A DNA stretch of 64,000 bases from Gemmatimonadota bacterium. Lineage in GTDB: Bacteria; ARS69. How positions within the stretch are numbered: position 1 is the stretch's first letter; each line of letters begins with the position of its first letter. The notes beneath the pieces are model-generated. The model was given only the letters and a program-made list of their open reading frames with translations. It made no database searches and was not told the DNA's origin. Made by a program: the position numbers and the translations under genes. The stretch covers positions 62,001-126,000 of the forward strand of contig JASLLL010000002.1 of NCBI GenBank assembly GCA_030747075.1, in the 5' to 3' direction. This document shows, piece by piece, positions 1 through 9,266 of the stretch.

Positions 1-1155
1 AGCCACCTCGGCTGCTCCCTCCCGAGCCTCATTCGCCCGCACGATATCCACGATCTCCAGATCTCCGCGAAGTCTCGGCCCGTGGCCGTCCCGCGCTCCA
101 AGAAGGTAGAGGAGGACCTCCCGGAACCCCGCGTCGTCGGTGACCGGCCGCGCGACACGCCGCTTCCAGGTCGCGCAGAGAAACGCCGCAGGAAGAAGAC
201 TCGCGATCCGCAGTACGACCCCGCCCCCTGAGAGCGACGCCACCGTCTGCCCCGCAATCACGGCGGTGATCGCCAGAATGACCGCCACCGCGCGCCGCGG
301 ACCCAATCCCGCACGAATCAGCCGGTGGTGCAGATGCATGGAGTCGGCTGCGAAGACACCCTGTCCCCTGCGGTGCCGTCGCACGATCGTTGTCGCCGTA
401 TCGAGCACCGGAAGCGCCACGGCGGCAAGTGCCGCAAACAGCGGAGCGGTGCCGGACGCGCCCCCGGAGCCGGCAATGGCCGTCCCCCCGAGAAGGTATC
501 CGATCAGCATACTCCCTGAGTCCCCCAGGAAGGTCCGCCCGCGGAAGAAGTTGTGCGGGAGAAAGCCCGCCGTTGCACCGGCCAGGGCGAGTGCGAGCGA
601 TGCAATGACCGGGTTGCCGGAGACCGTCACCACCCACGCGACCGCGAGTGCACCCACCAGAACGACACCGGCCGCCAGGCCGTCCAGACCGTCCGCAAGG
701 TTGATGGCGTTGATGAACCCGAGAAACAGGAAGAGGGTGACAGGCCCGGCAAGGACGCCGAGATGCCAGACCGCTCCACCGGGAATGGCCACCTCTCGCA
801 GCACCACGCCGCCGGCAATCGCCGCAAGGCCCGCCAGAGCCTGCCCCGTGAGCTTCGCCCAGGGCGCCAGGTCGAATCGGTCGTCGAGAATGCCGGTGAG
901 GTGAATGATGGCGCCGCCCGTCAGCAACGCAACCACGCCCGGGGAGAACGCGCCTTCGGGGAGAAGACACACTCCGACCGAAAACCCGGCTACCACCCCA
1001 ATGCCACCGGTGCGAGGCACGGGAACGCGCTGCAACTTTCGGGAGTGCGGTTCGTCAAGAAGACCGATGGCCCGCCCGAACCGCCTGACGACAGGGACGG
1101 CCACGAATGCCGCAGCGAACGACGCTGCCAGAAGTACGAACTGGAATCCGGCCAT
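1..1155 (-). CDS. WecA/TagO-like polyprenyl-phosphate GlcNAc-1-P transferase (3' end off window)
   Basis: This is a polytopic membrane enzyme of the MraY/WecA (PNPT) family. Such enzymes load a sugar-1-phosphate onto undecaprenyl phosphate and so begin a surface polysaccharide. Reading down from the ATG at 1155, family motifs are visible: LDDRFDL near residue 90, NAINLADGLDG near 150, FLGDSGS near 210 and the cytoplasmic histidine loop HLHHRL near 272. The HxHH loop favours the WecA/TagO branch over MraY. A GGAG lies four bases before the start. The frame is open for 385 codons to the edge of the window, so the C-terminus is missing. The next minus-strand genes (1383-3550) are also glycan genes, which fits exopolysaccharide or O-antigen-type initiation. 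The exact sugar cannot be read from sequence. Confidence 0.9.
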   Translation of the reverse strand, partial: MAGFQFVLLAASFAAAFVAVPVVRRFGRAIGLLDEPHSRKLQRVPVPRTGGIGVVAGFSVGVCLLPEGAFSPGVVALLTGGAIIHLTGILDDRFDLAPWAKLTGQALAGLAAIAGGVVLREVAIPGGAVWHLGVLAGPVTLFLFLGFINAINLADGLDGLAAGVVLVGALAVAWVVTVSGNPVIASLALALAGATAGFLPHNFFRGRTFLGDSGSMLIGYLLGGTAIAGSGGASGTAPLFAALAAVALPVLDTATTIVRRHRRGQGVFAADSMHLHHRLIRAGLGPRRAVAVILAITAVIAGQTVASLSGGGVVLRIASLLPAAFLCATWKRRVARPVTDDAGFREVLLYLLGARDGHGPRLRGDLEIVDIVRANEAREGAAEVA

Positions 1156-1288
1156 ACTCCACACCCTCGCTCTCTTGTCTTCCCCTGCCGACTCAGTTCA
1201 AACCACGCCGGCCTCCGCACGGGGGCCGGAACCTCATCAACCTCATGGGGGGGAAAAGCTGTGCTGCAAGCGATGGGGGACCGCCTGC

Positions 1289-1316
1289 CCTGATTCCACC
1301 ATCCTGTGCAATCAGG
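1289..1316. repeat. Short inverted repeat after glycosyltransferase gene
   Basis: Arms CCTGATT (1289-1295) and AATCAGG (1310-1316) can form a 7-bp hairpin with a 14-base loop. It lies in the 227-bp gap between the glycosyltransferase stop at 1383 and the start of the WecA-like gene at 1155, both on the minus strand. No T-run follows on the minus strand, so a terminator role is only possible. Nothing else recognisable was seen in the gap. Confidence 0.3.
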
Positions 1317-1382
1317 ACTCCGGAAGGATCATGCTTCCCCAGCATTTCGGCAAGAACTTCTTTGCACTTGAGCGGAACCTGC

Positions 1383-2570
1383 TCACAGGATCGCGCGTCG
1401 AAGAACCGCTTCGTACCGGCAAGCCGCGCGATCGAGCCCGCCGTTCGCTTCGGCATACGATCTCGCGTTCCGACCCATCTCGTCCGCGCGATCGGGTTGC
1501 GTGGCAAGTTCGCGAATGCGCGCAGCAAGCGAAATGGAATCGCCGGGCGGCACACAGAACCCGCAGTCCGCCTCGTGGATCATGCGCGCGGCGTCGTTCC
1601 CGCCCTCCAGAATCCCGGCGACCGGCCGACCGGAGGCGAGTGCGGAGTACACCTTGCTTGGAACGCAGCAGGAACCCAGACCCGCGCGAAGTGGCACCAG
1701 CGAAAGACTGACCGCGGCCAGCGATTCGCAGAGCTGCGTACCGGACACGGGCGGGATGATCATGACATTCGGGAGCGCGTCCGCCTCCCTCCGGATCTCC
1801 TCCGCCCGAACGCCGTCGCCCGTGATCAGAAAGCGAATCGACCGGGGACCACCCTCACGCCCGAGGATTCGCGCCGCCGCGAGGATCGTGTCGAAATCCT
1901 GCGCCCGTCCGACATTCCCCGAGTACCCCACCAGGAAGGCCTCCGAGTCGATTCCCAGGCGGCGGCGGTGCGGCCCGGGATCGGCGGGGACGACCCGCGT
2001 CGTATCGGCCCAGTTCGGGATCACGACCGGAGCCCGGCGTGCGATTCCCCGGGGGGCGGCCCCCACGCGAAGGCACTCCCCCACCAGAACGATGCGAGCG
2101 GCCGCACGCCAGGCGATTCCGTCGAGGCGCGTGGCCATCGCGGTGGCGGCGCCGTCCCGAAGAACACCCATGGCGAGCGCCCCCTCCGGATGCAGGTCCT
2201 GCACGCCATACACCAGGGGAGCACCAAGGCGCCGTGCAAGAAGCACCGCACCGATGCCCCCGAGCACGGGCGTCGAGGAAAACGCCAGGACGACATCCAC
2301 CCGGCCGGGGTTGCGAAGAATCGCAAGGCGCGCGGCAAACGCGGCGTAATGTGCCAGCCGCCTGATTCCTCCGGCGCCCCTCTCGGGCACGCGATGCCTC
2401 AGAACACGCACGCCGTCGCAGTCGACAGACCCCGGCACCCCGCCGGAGTGCCCCGCCACCACGGTCACCGAGTGCCCGCGCGCCACGAGCTCCGCGGCGA
2501 GCGCCTCCGCCAGAACCCCCGTGGCCCCGCTCTCCGGAGGGTAGTGCTGGTTCACAAGAAGGATGTGCAT
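1383..2570 (-). CDS. Family-4 glycosyltransferase (WcaI/WbuB-like)
   Basis: A 395-residue GT-B glycosyltransferase that would transfer a nucleotide sugar onto a growing surface glycan in the cytoplasm. The N-terminus MHILLVNQHYPPESGATG is typical of the WcaI/WbuB group. The C-terminal half carries a GNVGRAQDF segment and a nucleotide-sugar region with VPSKVYSALASGRPVAG followed by an acidic-glycine stretch, as in GT4 retaining enzymes. The in-frame reading continues upstream for 39 residues, but these are arginine-rich, overlap the upstream gene's stop region and do not look like the family, so I place the start at the ATG at 2570, 20 bp after the epimerase gene. Donor and acceptor are unknown. 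Confidence 0.88.
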   Translation of the reverse strand: MHILLVNQHYPPESGATGVLAEALAAELVARGHSVTVVAGHSGGVPGSVDCDGVRVLRHRVPERGAGGIRRLAHYAAFAARLAILRNPGRVDVVLAFSSTPVLGGIGAVLLARRLGAPLVYGVQDLHPEGALAMGVLRDGAATAMATRLDGIAWRAAARIVLVGECLRVGAAPRGIARRAPVVIPNWADTTRVVPADPGPHRRRLGIDSEAFLVGYSGNVGRAQDFDTILAAARILGREGGPRSIRFLITGDGVRAEEIRREADALPNVMIIPPVSGTQLCESLAAVSLSLVPLRAGLGSCCVPSKVYSALASGRPVAGILEGGNDAARMIHEADCGFCVPPGDSISLAARIRELATQPDRADEMGRNARSYAEANGGLDRAACRYEAVLRRAIL

Positions 2571-2590
2571 CGGCCAGTGGGACACGCGAC

Positions 2591-3550
2591 TCACGCACCG
2601 GCCCCGGGAACACTGACGCACTTCCGGGACGCACGGTACGCCTCGATCGTCCGGCGAAGGCCGTCGTCCAGCGAGGTTCGGGCGCAAAACCCGAAAAGCT
2701 CGGTCGCCCGGGAACAGTCAAGCGAACGCCGAACCTGCCCTGTGGGGCGCGAATCGTCGAAACGGAGCGCTCCATGAAACCCGCAGAACTTCGCGATCTT
2801 CCTTGCGAGCTCCGCAATGCGGATCTCCCCCGGCGACCCCAGATTGACCGGGTCCGGAGTCGGGACCGCATCCGCTGCGGCCAGCATCCCCTCCACCGCA
2901 TCCCGAACATGGAGGAAGCCTCGGGTCGCCGACCCGTCTCCCCAGACGGTGACCTCCGTCGCTCCGGACTCCACCGCCTCCAGACACTTGCGGATCAACG
3001 CGGGAATCACATGGGAAGTCTCCGGGTCGAACGAGTCTCCTTCTCCATACAGATTCAGGAGCAACAGGTTCACCACGCGAAGATCATACTGCCGCGCATA
3101 GGCGTCGGATCCGGCGATCAGCGCGCGCTTGGCGATGCCATAAGGACCGTTGGTTCTCTCCGGATAGCCGTCCCAGAGCGCGCCTTCGCGGAACGGAACG
3201 GAAGTCTCCGCCGGATAGCTGCACACCGTCCCGGCCTGGACGACCACGCCCGCTCCCCCGGTCCGCGCGCCCTCCAGCACATGAAGCCCCATCAGGAGAG
3301 TGTCCCGGAAGAAGTCCGCGGGCCGAAGCCGGTTCGCCTGAATGCCGCCCACGCGGGCCGCCAGATGGAAGACGACATCGGGCGACCCGGCCAGAAGTTC
3401 TCGCGCCTCCTCGGGCCGGAGGAGGTCGCAATCCCGGGAACGAGGAGCCGTGACACGCGCCCCCGCCTCGGACAGTCGGCTCACCAGATGGTGCCCCAGA
3501 AAGCCGCCGCCGCCCGTTACGACGACGCGTCTGTCCGACCAGTCTCGCAT
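2591..3550 (-). CDS. GDP-L-fucose synthase-like NAD(P)-dependent epimerase/reductase
   Basis: A 319-residue short-chain epimerase/reductase. It has the Rossmann motif GGGGFLG at residues 13-19, a Cys in AGTVCSYP (residue 110) and the catalytic YGIAK (Tyr137, Lys141). The Cys/Tyr/Lys arrangement and the segment FHLAARVGGIQANRLRP resemble GDP-L-fucose synthase (Fcl/WcaG), which converts GDP-4-keto-6-deoxymannose to GDP-fucose. No GDP-mannose dehydratase is visible, so the substrate stays uncertain; a related 4-keto sugar is possible. It is the first gene of the minus-strand glycan set and would supply the glycosyltransferase 20 bp downstream. Confidence 0.87.
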   Translation of the reverse strand: MRDWSDRRVVVTGGGGFLGHHLVSRLSEAGARVTAPRSRDCDLLRPEEARELLAGSPDVVFHLAARVGGIQANRLRPADFFRDTLLMGLHVLEGARTGGAGVVVQAGTVCSYPAETSVPFREGALWDGYPERTNGPYGIAKRALIAGSDAYARQYDLRVVNLLLLNLYGEGDSFDPETSHVIPALIRKCLEAVESGATEVTVWGDGSATRGFLHVRDAVEGMLAAADAVPTPDPVNLGSPGEIRIAELARKIAKFCGFHGALRFDDSRPTGQVRRSLDCSRATELFGFCARTSLDDGLRRTIEAYRASRKCVSVPGAGA

Positions 3551-3702
3551 TCTTCGGCCTCCGGGGGAGAAGTGCGCAGCAAGTCTGTTATCTTGCCAAG
3601 CTCGCCCGGAGAACGCAACCTGCTGAGAGTGGCCGTCCCGGACGGTTGACCCGCCGCCCCGGGTGGTTCAGACTCCGGCGGAGCGTGCGGGAGGTAGTTC
3701 CA

Positions 3703-4431
3703 ATGCCGTCAGATTCCGAGATTCCGCCCTTGTCCGACTGTCCTCCGAGCCGTGTGGATCTGGAGCGCGGGGCTCTCACTCGCGCTGAGTACATCTCGGC
3801 CATGGTTCACTTCTACCGGGGAGAGATGCACCGGGCCACCGCGTGGCGGCTTCGCCTCGACAACACGACCAACTGGGCCATTCTCTCCACGGGCGGTCTC
3901 CTCACATTCTCTTTCGGCCATCCCGGTTCCAGCCATCTCGTTCTCCTGCTCGGACAGGTCCTGCTCTTCTCGTTCCTGTGGATCGAGTCGCGCCGGTACC
4001 GGTTCTTCGATGTCTGGCGCAGCCGCGTCCGCAAGATCGAGGAGAACTTCCTCAACCCGCTCCTCACGCGCCGGCTGGAGTCTCCGGACCCGCTCTGGGG
4101 AGATGATGTCGCCATGGACCTCTCGCACCCCAAGTTCAAGATGAGCCGGTGGCACGCGCTCCATCAACGATTCCGCTCGAACTATGTCGTGCTCTTCCTG
4201 GTGATGTTCGTTGCGTGGCTGTCCAAGCTCTTCATCCATCCGGTTCCGACGCGCGCCCTTGCGGATGTCACGGAGCGCATGGAGGTCGGCATCGTGCCAT
4301 GGTGGATCACGGTCGTGGCCGTGTGGCTTGCGTATACCGTACTGGCGTTTATTTATCTGGTCCCCGGATCCGCCACCGCCCTTCACGGACAGCACTGGGG
4401 GCTCGGCGAGGAGGTTCAGGAGGAGCAGTAA
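3703..4431 (+). CDS. DUF2270 integral membrane protein
   Basis: A 242-residue protein resembling the DUF2270 family of predicted bacterial and archaeal membrane proteins of unknown function. A cytoplasmic N-terminal part with YRGEMHRATAWRLRLD precedes a first pair of hydrophobic helices (about residues 55-95), a charged middle region and a second pair near residues 150-220. The start at 3703 has a GGAG eight bases upstream; the frame extends 19 residues further up, but these overlap the divergent promoter region and look unlike the family. It precedes the M3 peptidase gene by 84 bp. Function unknown. Confidence 0.85.
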   Translation: MPSDSEIPPLSDCPPSRVDLERGALTRAEYISAMVHFYRGEMHRATAWRLRLDNTTNWAILSTGGLLTFSFGHPGSSHLVLLLGQVLLFSFLWIESRRYRFFDVWRSRVRKIEENFLNPLLTRRLESPDPLWGDDVAMDLSHPKFKMSRWHALHQRFRSNYVVLFLVMFVAWLSKLFIHPVPTRALADVTERMEVGIVPWWITVVAVWLAYTVLAFIYLVPGSATALHGQHWGLGEEVQEEQ

Positions 4432-4515
4432 CCGCCTTGATGCGCCCCGGCTTGCTTCCAGTCCCCGGATCGGTCACCTTCACTCGTCCATCCCCTTCCA
4501 CCTGAGGATCTTGCC

Positions 4516-6558
4516 GTGAGACTGTTCGCTTTCCGCTTCCTGCCCGCTCTCCTCATCATGGCGTCGGGCGCACACGCCTCCGCCTCTCCGAACCGCGCTC
4601 CCTTGATGGCGTATACGACCGTCGACTCCCTGGCCATCGTGTCCGGATGCGAAGCCGCTCGCCAGGCGGCGGACGAACTCCTGGCCGCCGTCGCCGGAGT
4701 CCCGGACGCCGTGCGCACCTGGGACAACACGATGCGTCCCCTCGACCGCACGGGGGGAATCCTGGGCGAAGCGTTCGGGCGCCTCGCGTTCCTTGGCTAT
4801 GTCGCCGAGGACGAAGTGCTCCGCGACACGGCCCGGGGGCAGGAGGAACTGCTGGACAAGTACGAGGTCGCGTGTGGCTTCCGCGAAGACATCTACCGGG
4901 CGGTCGAAGCCTATTCCCGTACCGAAGAGGCGGCGAGCCTCACCGGTGAACGAAGGCGGTTTCTCAAGCTCGAACTCCGGGACTTTCGCCGCAACGGCTT
5001 CGGTCTCGGCAAGGAAACCCGGAATGCCGTCGAGGAAATGAAGAACCGACTCGTGGAGATCGGCCTCGAGTTCGACCGGAATCTGGCGGAGTGGGAAGAC
5101 GGTATCGAGGTTCCGCCGGATCGGACAGGGGGGCTCTCCGAGAGCTATCTGGAGACTCTGGATCAGGACTCCCGGGGCAACTACCTGGTGAGTCTCGACT
5201 ACCCGGAGCTGGTCCCGTTCATGGAGAACTCCCTCGACGAGGACCTTCGCAAAGAGCTCACTCGAATGAACTGGAACTCCACCTACCCGGAGAATCTGGA
5301 ACTGCTGGAAGAGGCGATCGCTCTGCGCGACCGCGTGGCCACGACGCTGGAGTATGAATCCTGGGCGCACTACCGCCTGGAGATTCGCATGGCGGGGAAC
5401 CCGGACGCGGTGGATGAGTTCCTTGTGGATCTTGCCGAGAAGCTCCGCCCGAAGTTCGATCAGGACATGGCACTCCTTTACGACCGCTTCGGCGAGGAAG
5501 ACGCAAACGGCACGGTGGACTACTGGGACTGGCGCCATTACCACACGCGCCTCCTGCGAACGGACTACCGGGTGGACCCGGAGGAGGTCGCGCAGTACTT
5601 CCCGCTGGGCCGCGTTCTCGACGGACTCTTCTCCATCACGCAGGAGATGTTCTCGCTGGTGTACCGGGAGGTCGAGGATCCGGACGCGTGGCACGCGGAT
5701 GTGCAGCTCTTTGAAGTGAGCGAGGCGGCGACCGGAGATCTGATCGGCTACTTCTACACGGACCTCTTCCCGCGCAGTGGGAAGTTCTCACACGCGGCCG
5801 CCTTCACGCTCCGAAGCGGCGGACACGACGAAGCCGGGCGGCGCATCATCCCGGTGTCGGCCATCGTGGCGAATGTCACCAAGCCTACCGATGACGCCCC
5901 TTCCCTCCTCACGCACGACGAGGTGGAGACGATGTTCCACGAGTTCGGACACATCCTCCACCAGATCCTGACGCGCGCGGAGACCATCCGTTTCGCGGGT
6001 TCCTCCACCGAGAGGGACTTCGTGGAGGCTCCCTCTCAGAATCTGGAACACTGGATCTGGGAACCGGATGTGCTGGCACGGTTCGCCGGGCACCATGAAA
6101 CGGGAGAACCGATCCCGCGGGGAATGGTGGAGTCCATGGTCGCGGCCAAGAACCTGAACGAGGGAATCCGCGCGCTCCGGCAGGTCTTCTACGCCTCGCT
6201 GGACATGGCATACCACGCACCCGGCGAGACCAAGAACACCACCGACATCCTGGAGGAGCTGCACCCCATCTGCGGATTCCCGCCGCTGCCGGGGACGCAT
6301 CTTCAGGCGGGCTTCGGGCACCTGTTCGGATACGATGCCGGCTACTACGGCTACCTCTGGTCGAAGGTCTATGGAGACGACATGTACACGGCCTTCCGCG
6401 ACGCGGGAATCCTGAACCCCGAAGTGGGAATGCGCTACCGGAAGGAGATCCTCGAAAAGGGCGGAACTCTCGACGGAGGCGACCTGATCCGGAACTTCCT
6501 CGGGCGTGAACCGAACAACCGCGCCTTCCTGGAAGAACTCGGTCTGGAAGTGGACTGA
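4516..6558 (+). CDS. Secreted M3-family zinc oligopeptidase
   Basis: A 680-residue metallopeptidase of family M3 (thimet oligopeptidase/PrlC fold), which cuts short peptides inside a closed channel. The zinc motif HEFGH is at residues 475-479, and a downstream Glu in FVEAPSQNLEHW near 505 is the expected third ligand. A hydrophobic stretch ending AHASASP at the N-terminus looks like a signal peptide, so this copy probably acts in the periplasm, unlike cytoplasmic PrlC. The start is GTG with a GAGG upstream. The next gene starts two bases after its stop, so the two are probably cotranscribed. Confidence 0.92.
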   Translation: MRLFAFRFLPALLIMASGAHASASPNRAPLMAYTTVDSLAIVSGCEAARQAADELLAAVAGVPDAVRTWDNTMRPLDRTGGILGEAFGRLAFLGYVAEDEVLRDTARGQEELLDKYEVACGFREDIYRAVEAYSRTEEAASLTGERRRFLKLELRDFRRNGFGLGKETRNAVEEMKNRLVEIGLEFDRNLAEWEDGIEVPPDRTGGLSESYLETLDQDSRGNYLVSLDYPELVPFMENSLDEDLRKELTRMNWNSTYPENLELLEEAIALRDRVATTLEYESWAHYRLEIRMAGNPDAVDEFLVDLAEKLRPKFDQDMALLYDRFGEEDANGTVDYWDWRHYHTRLLRTDYRVDPEEVAQYFPLGRVLDGLFSITQEMFSLVYREVEDPDAWHADVQLFEVSEAATGDLIGYFYTDLFPRSGKFSHAAAFTLRSGGHDEAGRRIIPVSAIVANVTKPTDDAPSLLTHDEVETMFHEFGHILHQILTRAETIRFAGSSTERDFVEAPSQNLEHWIWEPDVLARFAGHHETGEPIPRGMVESMVAAKNLNEGIRALRQVFYASLDMAYHAPGETKNTTDILEELHPICGFPPLPGTHLQAGFGHLFGYDAGYYGYLWSKVYGDDMYTAFRDAGILNPEVGMRYRKEILEKGGTLDGGDLIRNFLGREPNNRAFLEELGLEVD

Positions 6559-6559
6559 C

Positions 6560-7972
6560 ATGCCCCGCGCAGAGGAGACGCGACGCGGTCGCTTCGTCCT
6601 GATCGCGCTGGCGGTCACCTTCGCGGTGTCCCGCGCCCTCGCCTGGCAGCGGGGCGTCCGGTTCGACGCGTCTCCTCTCGGGACTTTCCATCAGTATCTG
6701 GATCCGGCTCTCCTGCGCGATCGCCCGCTGGAGAGCCTCTGGCACCTGCACGCACAACCGCCTCTCATGAACGCCTTCCTCGCGGGGGTGATGCAGTTTG
6801 AGGAGAGCCTGCGCGCCCCGATCTTCCACGCTGCCTATCTGGCTTGCGGACTTCTCCTCTGCCTGTCCGTATTCCGGCTCTCCATCCGACTGGGCGCGGG
6901 CCGCTGGATCAGCCCGCTGGCCGCACTCCTTTTCTCGCTGGGACCGGCCGCACTCCTTCGGGAGAACCACCTCTTCTACGCCTACCCGGTCGCGACGCTC
7001 CTCGTGCTGGCGGCGCTCGCGCTCTTCCGCTTTCTGGAGTCAGACCGCAACCGGGACGGCGTCCTCTTTTTCGCGATCCTCGCTGCCATCGCGCTCATGC
7101 GGAGCCTCTTCCACCCGGGATGGATGGTCGCCGTGATCCTCGTCCTGGCCCGCCATCCGCGCGTCGGCTTCGGCCGCGCCCTTCGCCTCTCGCTGATACC
7201 GCTGCTGCTGGTCGGCGGGTGGTATGCCAAGACCGCCGCCATGACCGGACAGTTCGCGGGCAGCACCTGGATGGGAATGAGCCTCGCGAAAATCACCGTC
7301 ATGCAGGGAGAACCGGAAGCGCGAAAGAACATGGTGCGCAAGGGGGAACTGTCCGGGTTCGCGCTGGTTCCGCCCTTCCGCCCCCTCCCGGCGGTCCGAA
7401 AGCTCCTGACGCCTCTCCCTCCCACGGGAGTCCCCGTTCTGGACGAGGAGTTCAAGTCGACCGGAAAGGCGAACTTCCATCACGCGGCCTACCCCGGCGT
7501 GTCCCGGGCTTATCTCGCCGACGCGCTCACCGTCATCCGCCGCCACCCCCTCTGGTACGCCCGCGGACTCCGGACCGCCTGGCGAAACTCGTTCCGTGCC
7601 TCATGGAGCGGAGAGTTTCTTGCGGACAATCGAGCCAGAATCCCGCGCCTCGATGCGCTCCTTCAGCTTCCGCACGCCGGCAAAGGGCTTCTCTTCGCCG
7701 GGGTCTGGTTCGGAGTGCTTGCCGTGACCTTCCGCCGACTCCTGCGCAGCGCCGGACGACGACGGTTGTCCGACCCGGCGGAAGCGACTCTCCTTTTCGC
7801 GCTGGGCACCGTGGCGTACATCGCCGCTGTGGGGAACTCGCTGGATGTCGGCGAGAACTACCGATTCCGGTTCCTCGGCGAACCTCTCTTCGTCGTGCTG
7901 TGCGGACTGACACTTCGCGGGATCATTCCACATATCCGAGACCGCGGAGCATCTCCTCCTTCTCCGGTGTGA
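6560..7972 (+). CDS. Multi-span GT-C glycosyltransferase-like protein
   Basis: A 470-residue membrane protein with about ten hydrophobic helices. It has an early extracytoplasmic loop containing YLDPALLRDRP and HAQPPLMN, resembling the first loop of GT39/RgtA-type transferases that use polyprenyl-phosphate sugars. The ATG at 6560 begins one base after the TGA of the M3 peptidase; the frame is open further upstream only inside that gene. The last 50 bp overlap the 3' end of the convergent sulfatase-fold gene at 7923. Sugar and acceptor are unknown, and the assignment rests on topology and the PPL loop, not on a full motif set. Confidence 0.72.
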   Translation: MPRAEETRRGRFVLIALAVTFAVSRALAWQRGVRFDASPLGTFHQYLDPALLRDRPLESLWHLHAQPPLMNAFLAGVMQFEESLRAPIFHAAYLACGLLLCLSVFRLSIRLGAGRWISPLAALLFSLGPAALLRENHLFYAYPVATLLVLAALALFRFLESDRNRDGVLFFAILAAIALMRSLFHPGWMVAVILVLARHPRVGFGRALRLSLIPLLLVGGWYAKTAAMTGQFAGSTWMGMSLAKITVMQGEPEARKNMVRKGELSGFALVPPFRPLPAVRKLLTPLPPTGVPVLDEEFKSTGKANFHHAAYPGVSRAYLADALTVIRRHPLWYARGLRTAWRNSFRASWSGEFLADNRARIPRLDALLQLPHAGKGLLFAGVWFGVLAVTFRRLLRSAGRRRLSDPAEATLLFALGTVAYIAAVGNSLDVGENYRFRFLGEPLFVVLCGLTLRGIIPHIRDRGASPPSPV

Positions 7973-9266
7973 GAGAAACGCCTCGCCCCCGTCCCGCCCG
8001 GACGACCCGGCGAAGTTCCTGTTCGAGTTCCGCCTCCATGCGCGCGGTCACTTGCGGGCTCGCCCCGGAGAGATCGCGCAACTCCCCGGGGTCCGCGACC
8101 AGGTCATAGAGAGCCGACGACCCTGTGGTGAGTTCCCGCACCAGTTTGTAGCGGCCGCTCACGAGCGCGCGCAACCGTTCCGGAGCGACATAGTCGCTTT
8201 CGCAGAGGATCCGGTCCGGCGCATCCACCGTCTCCCCGCGAAGATACGGAACCAGCGAAGGCGTCTGCGCCCCGAGCGCCGCGGGATCCAGCCCCGCAAG
8301 TTCCAGCAGCGAAGGCGCCACCGACGCCAGCGACACCGGCGCGTCCACGGTCCCCGGCGTCCCGCCCGGTTCCCGCACCATCAGGGGCACGCGCATCAGT
8401 TCTTCATAGACCGTCCGGCCATGTCCCCGTCGCCCGTGTTCGTGAAACTCCTCGCCGTGATCCGCCGTCAGGAGGACGGTGGTTCTCGCTGACAGCCCGG
8501 TGGTGTCCACCGCGTTCAGCAACCGGCCGATTCCTCCGTCGGTCCGGAGAATCTCCTCGTCGTAGAGATCGCGAAGACGGCGCTCCTCATCCGGACTCAG
8601 CCCGTCGGGCAACCACCGCACTTCGGACAGCGCCATCCCCGATCCGATCCTCCCCGGCGGCCCCTTCGCGAAGTCCGCGCCTTCGAAATCCAGGTATGCA
8701 TCGTGCGGATCAAAGTAGTGCACAAGCAGGAAGAACGACGCGCCACTCGCCGCATACTCTTCCAGAAGGGCGATCGCCTCCCGCGTGACGCCGTCGGTCG
8801 AAATGTGCGAATGCCCCTGCGCCTCCGCCTCCAGAAAGACATCGAATCCACGCCCGAACCCGAACTTCGACCCCACGAACACATGGCTTACCACGGCCCC
8901 GGTCGCAAACCCCTCCGCGCGAAAGACCTCCGCCAGGAGCACCGCGTCCTCCCGGATCATGCTGCGCGTGGTGCGGGCGCCATGTGCGGACGGATAGAGT
9001 CCGGTCAACAGAGACGCCGCCGAGGGGAGCGTCCATGGCGCTGTCGCCCGGGCCCGGGCAAACCGCACGGACTCCGACGCGAGGCGGTCGATGGAGGGCG
9101 AGGTCGGGCGGTCCGCCCCGTAGCAGCCCAGGCGATCCGGCCTCAGGGTGTCCACGAGAATCACGACCACGCCGGGCGCCGGGGGCGCGCTCTCGCAGCC
9201 GGACAGAAGGACCGCCGCCGACGCGAAGGCCACCCACGCGACACGAAACACGGCGCGAGAAATCAT
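7923..9266 (-). CDS. Sulfatase-fold lipoprotein with Thr nucleophile position
   Basis: A 447-residue alkaline-phosphatase-superfamily hydrolase. The lipobox LLSGC puts the lipid-modified Cys at residue 24, so the enzyme should be anchored on the periplasmic face or outer membrane. The metal ligand region DTLRPD is at 39-44 and the second metal site is the later TADHGEEFHEHG. Where formylglycine sulfatases have C/S-x-P-S-R, this protein has TLPSA (Thr79), with neither Cys nor Arg, so true sulfatase chemistry is doubtful. Phosphodiester or phosphotransferase activity is possible. The start ATG at 9266 shares bases with the upstream stop (ATGA), so it is translationally coupled to the GT-C gene. 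Confidence 0.85.
   Translation of the reverse strand: MISRAVFRVAWVAFASAAVLLSGCESAPPAPGVVVILVDTLRPDRLGCYGADRPTSPSIDRLASESVRFARARATAPWTLPSAASLLTGLYPSAHGARTTRSMIREDAVLLAEVFRAEGFATGAVVSHVFVGSKFGFGRGFDVFLEAEAQGHSHISTDGVTREAIALLEEYAASGASFFLLVHYFDPHDAYLDFEGADFAKGPPGRIGSGMALSEVRWLPDGLSPDEERRLRDLYDEEILRTDGGIGRLLNAVDTTGLSARTTVLLTADHGEEFHEHGRRGHGRTVYEELMRVPLMVREPGGTPGTVDAPVSLASVAPSLLELAGLDPAALGAQTPSLVPYLRGETVDAPDRILCESDYVAPERLRALVSGRYKLVRELTTGSSALYDLVADPGELRDLSGASPQVTARMEAELEQELRRVVRAGRGRGVSLTPEKEEMLRGLGYVE

Noticed and set aside
7923-9266. Annotation as a formylglycine-dependent sulfatase
   Set aside because: The required Cys/Ser and Arg of the signature are replaced (TLPSA), so only the fold is claimed.
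6560-9266. Fifty-base convergent overlap as antisense regulation
   Set aside because: Short 3' overlaps are common in compact genomes and nothing else supports regulation.
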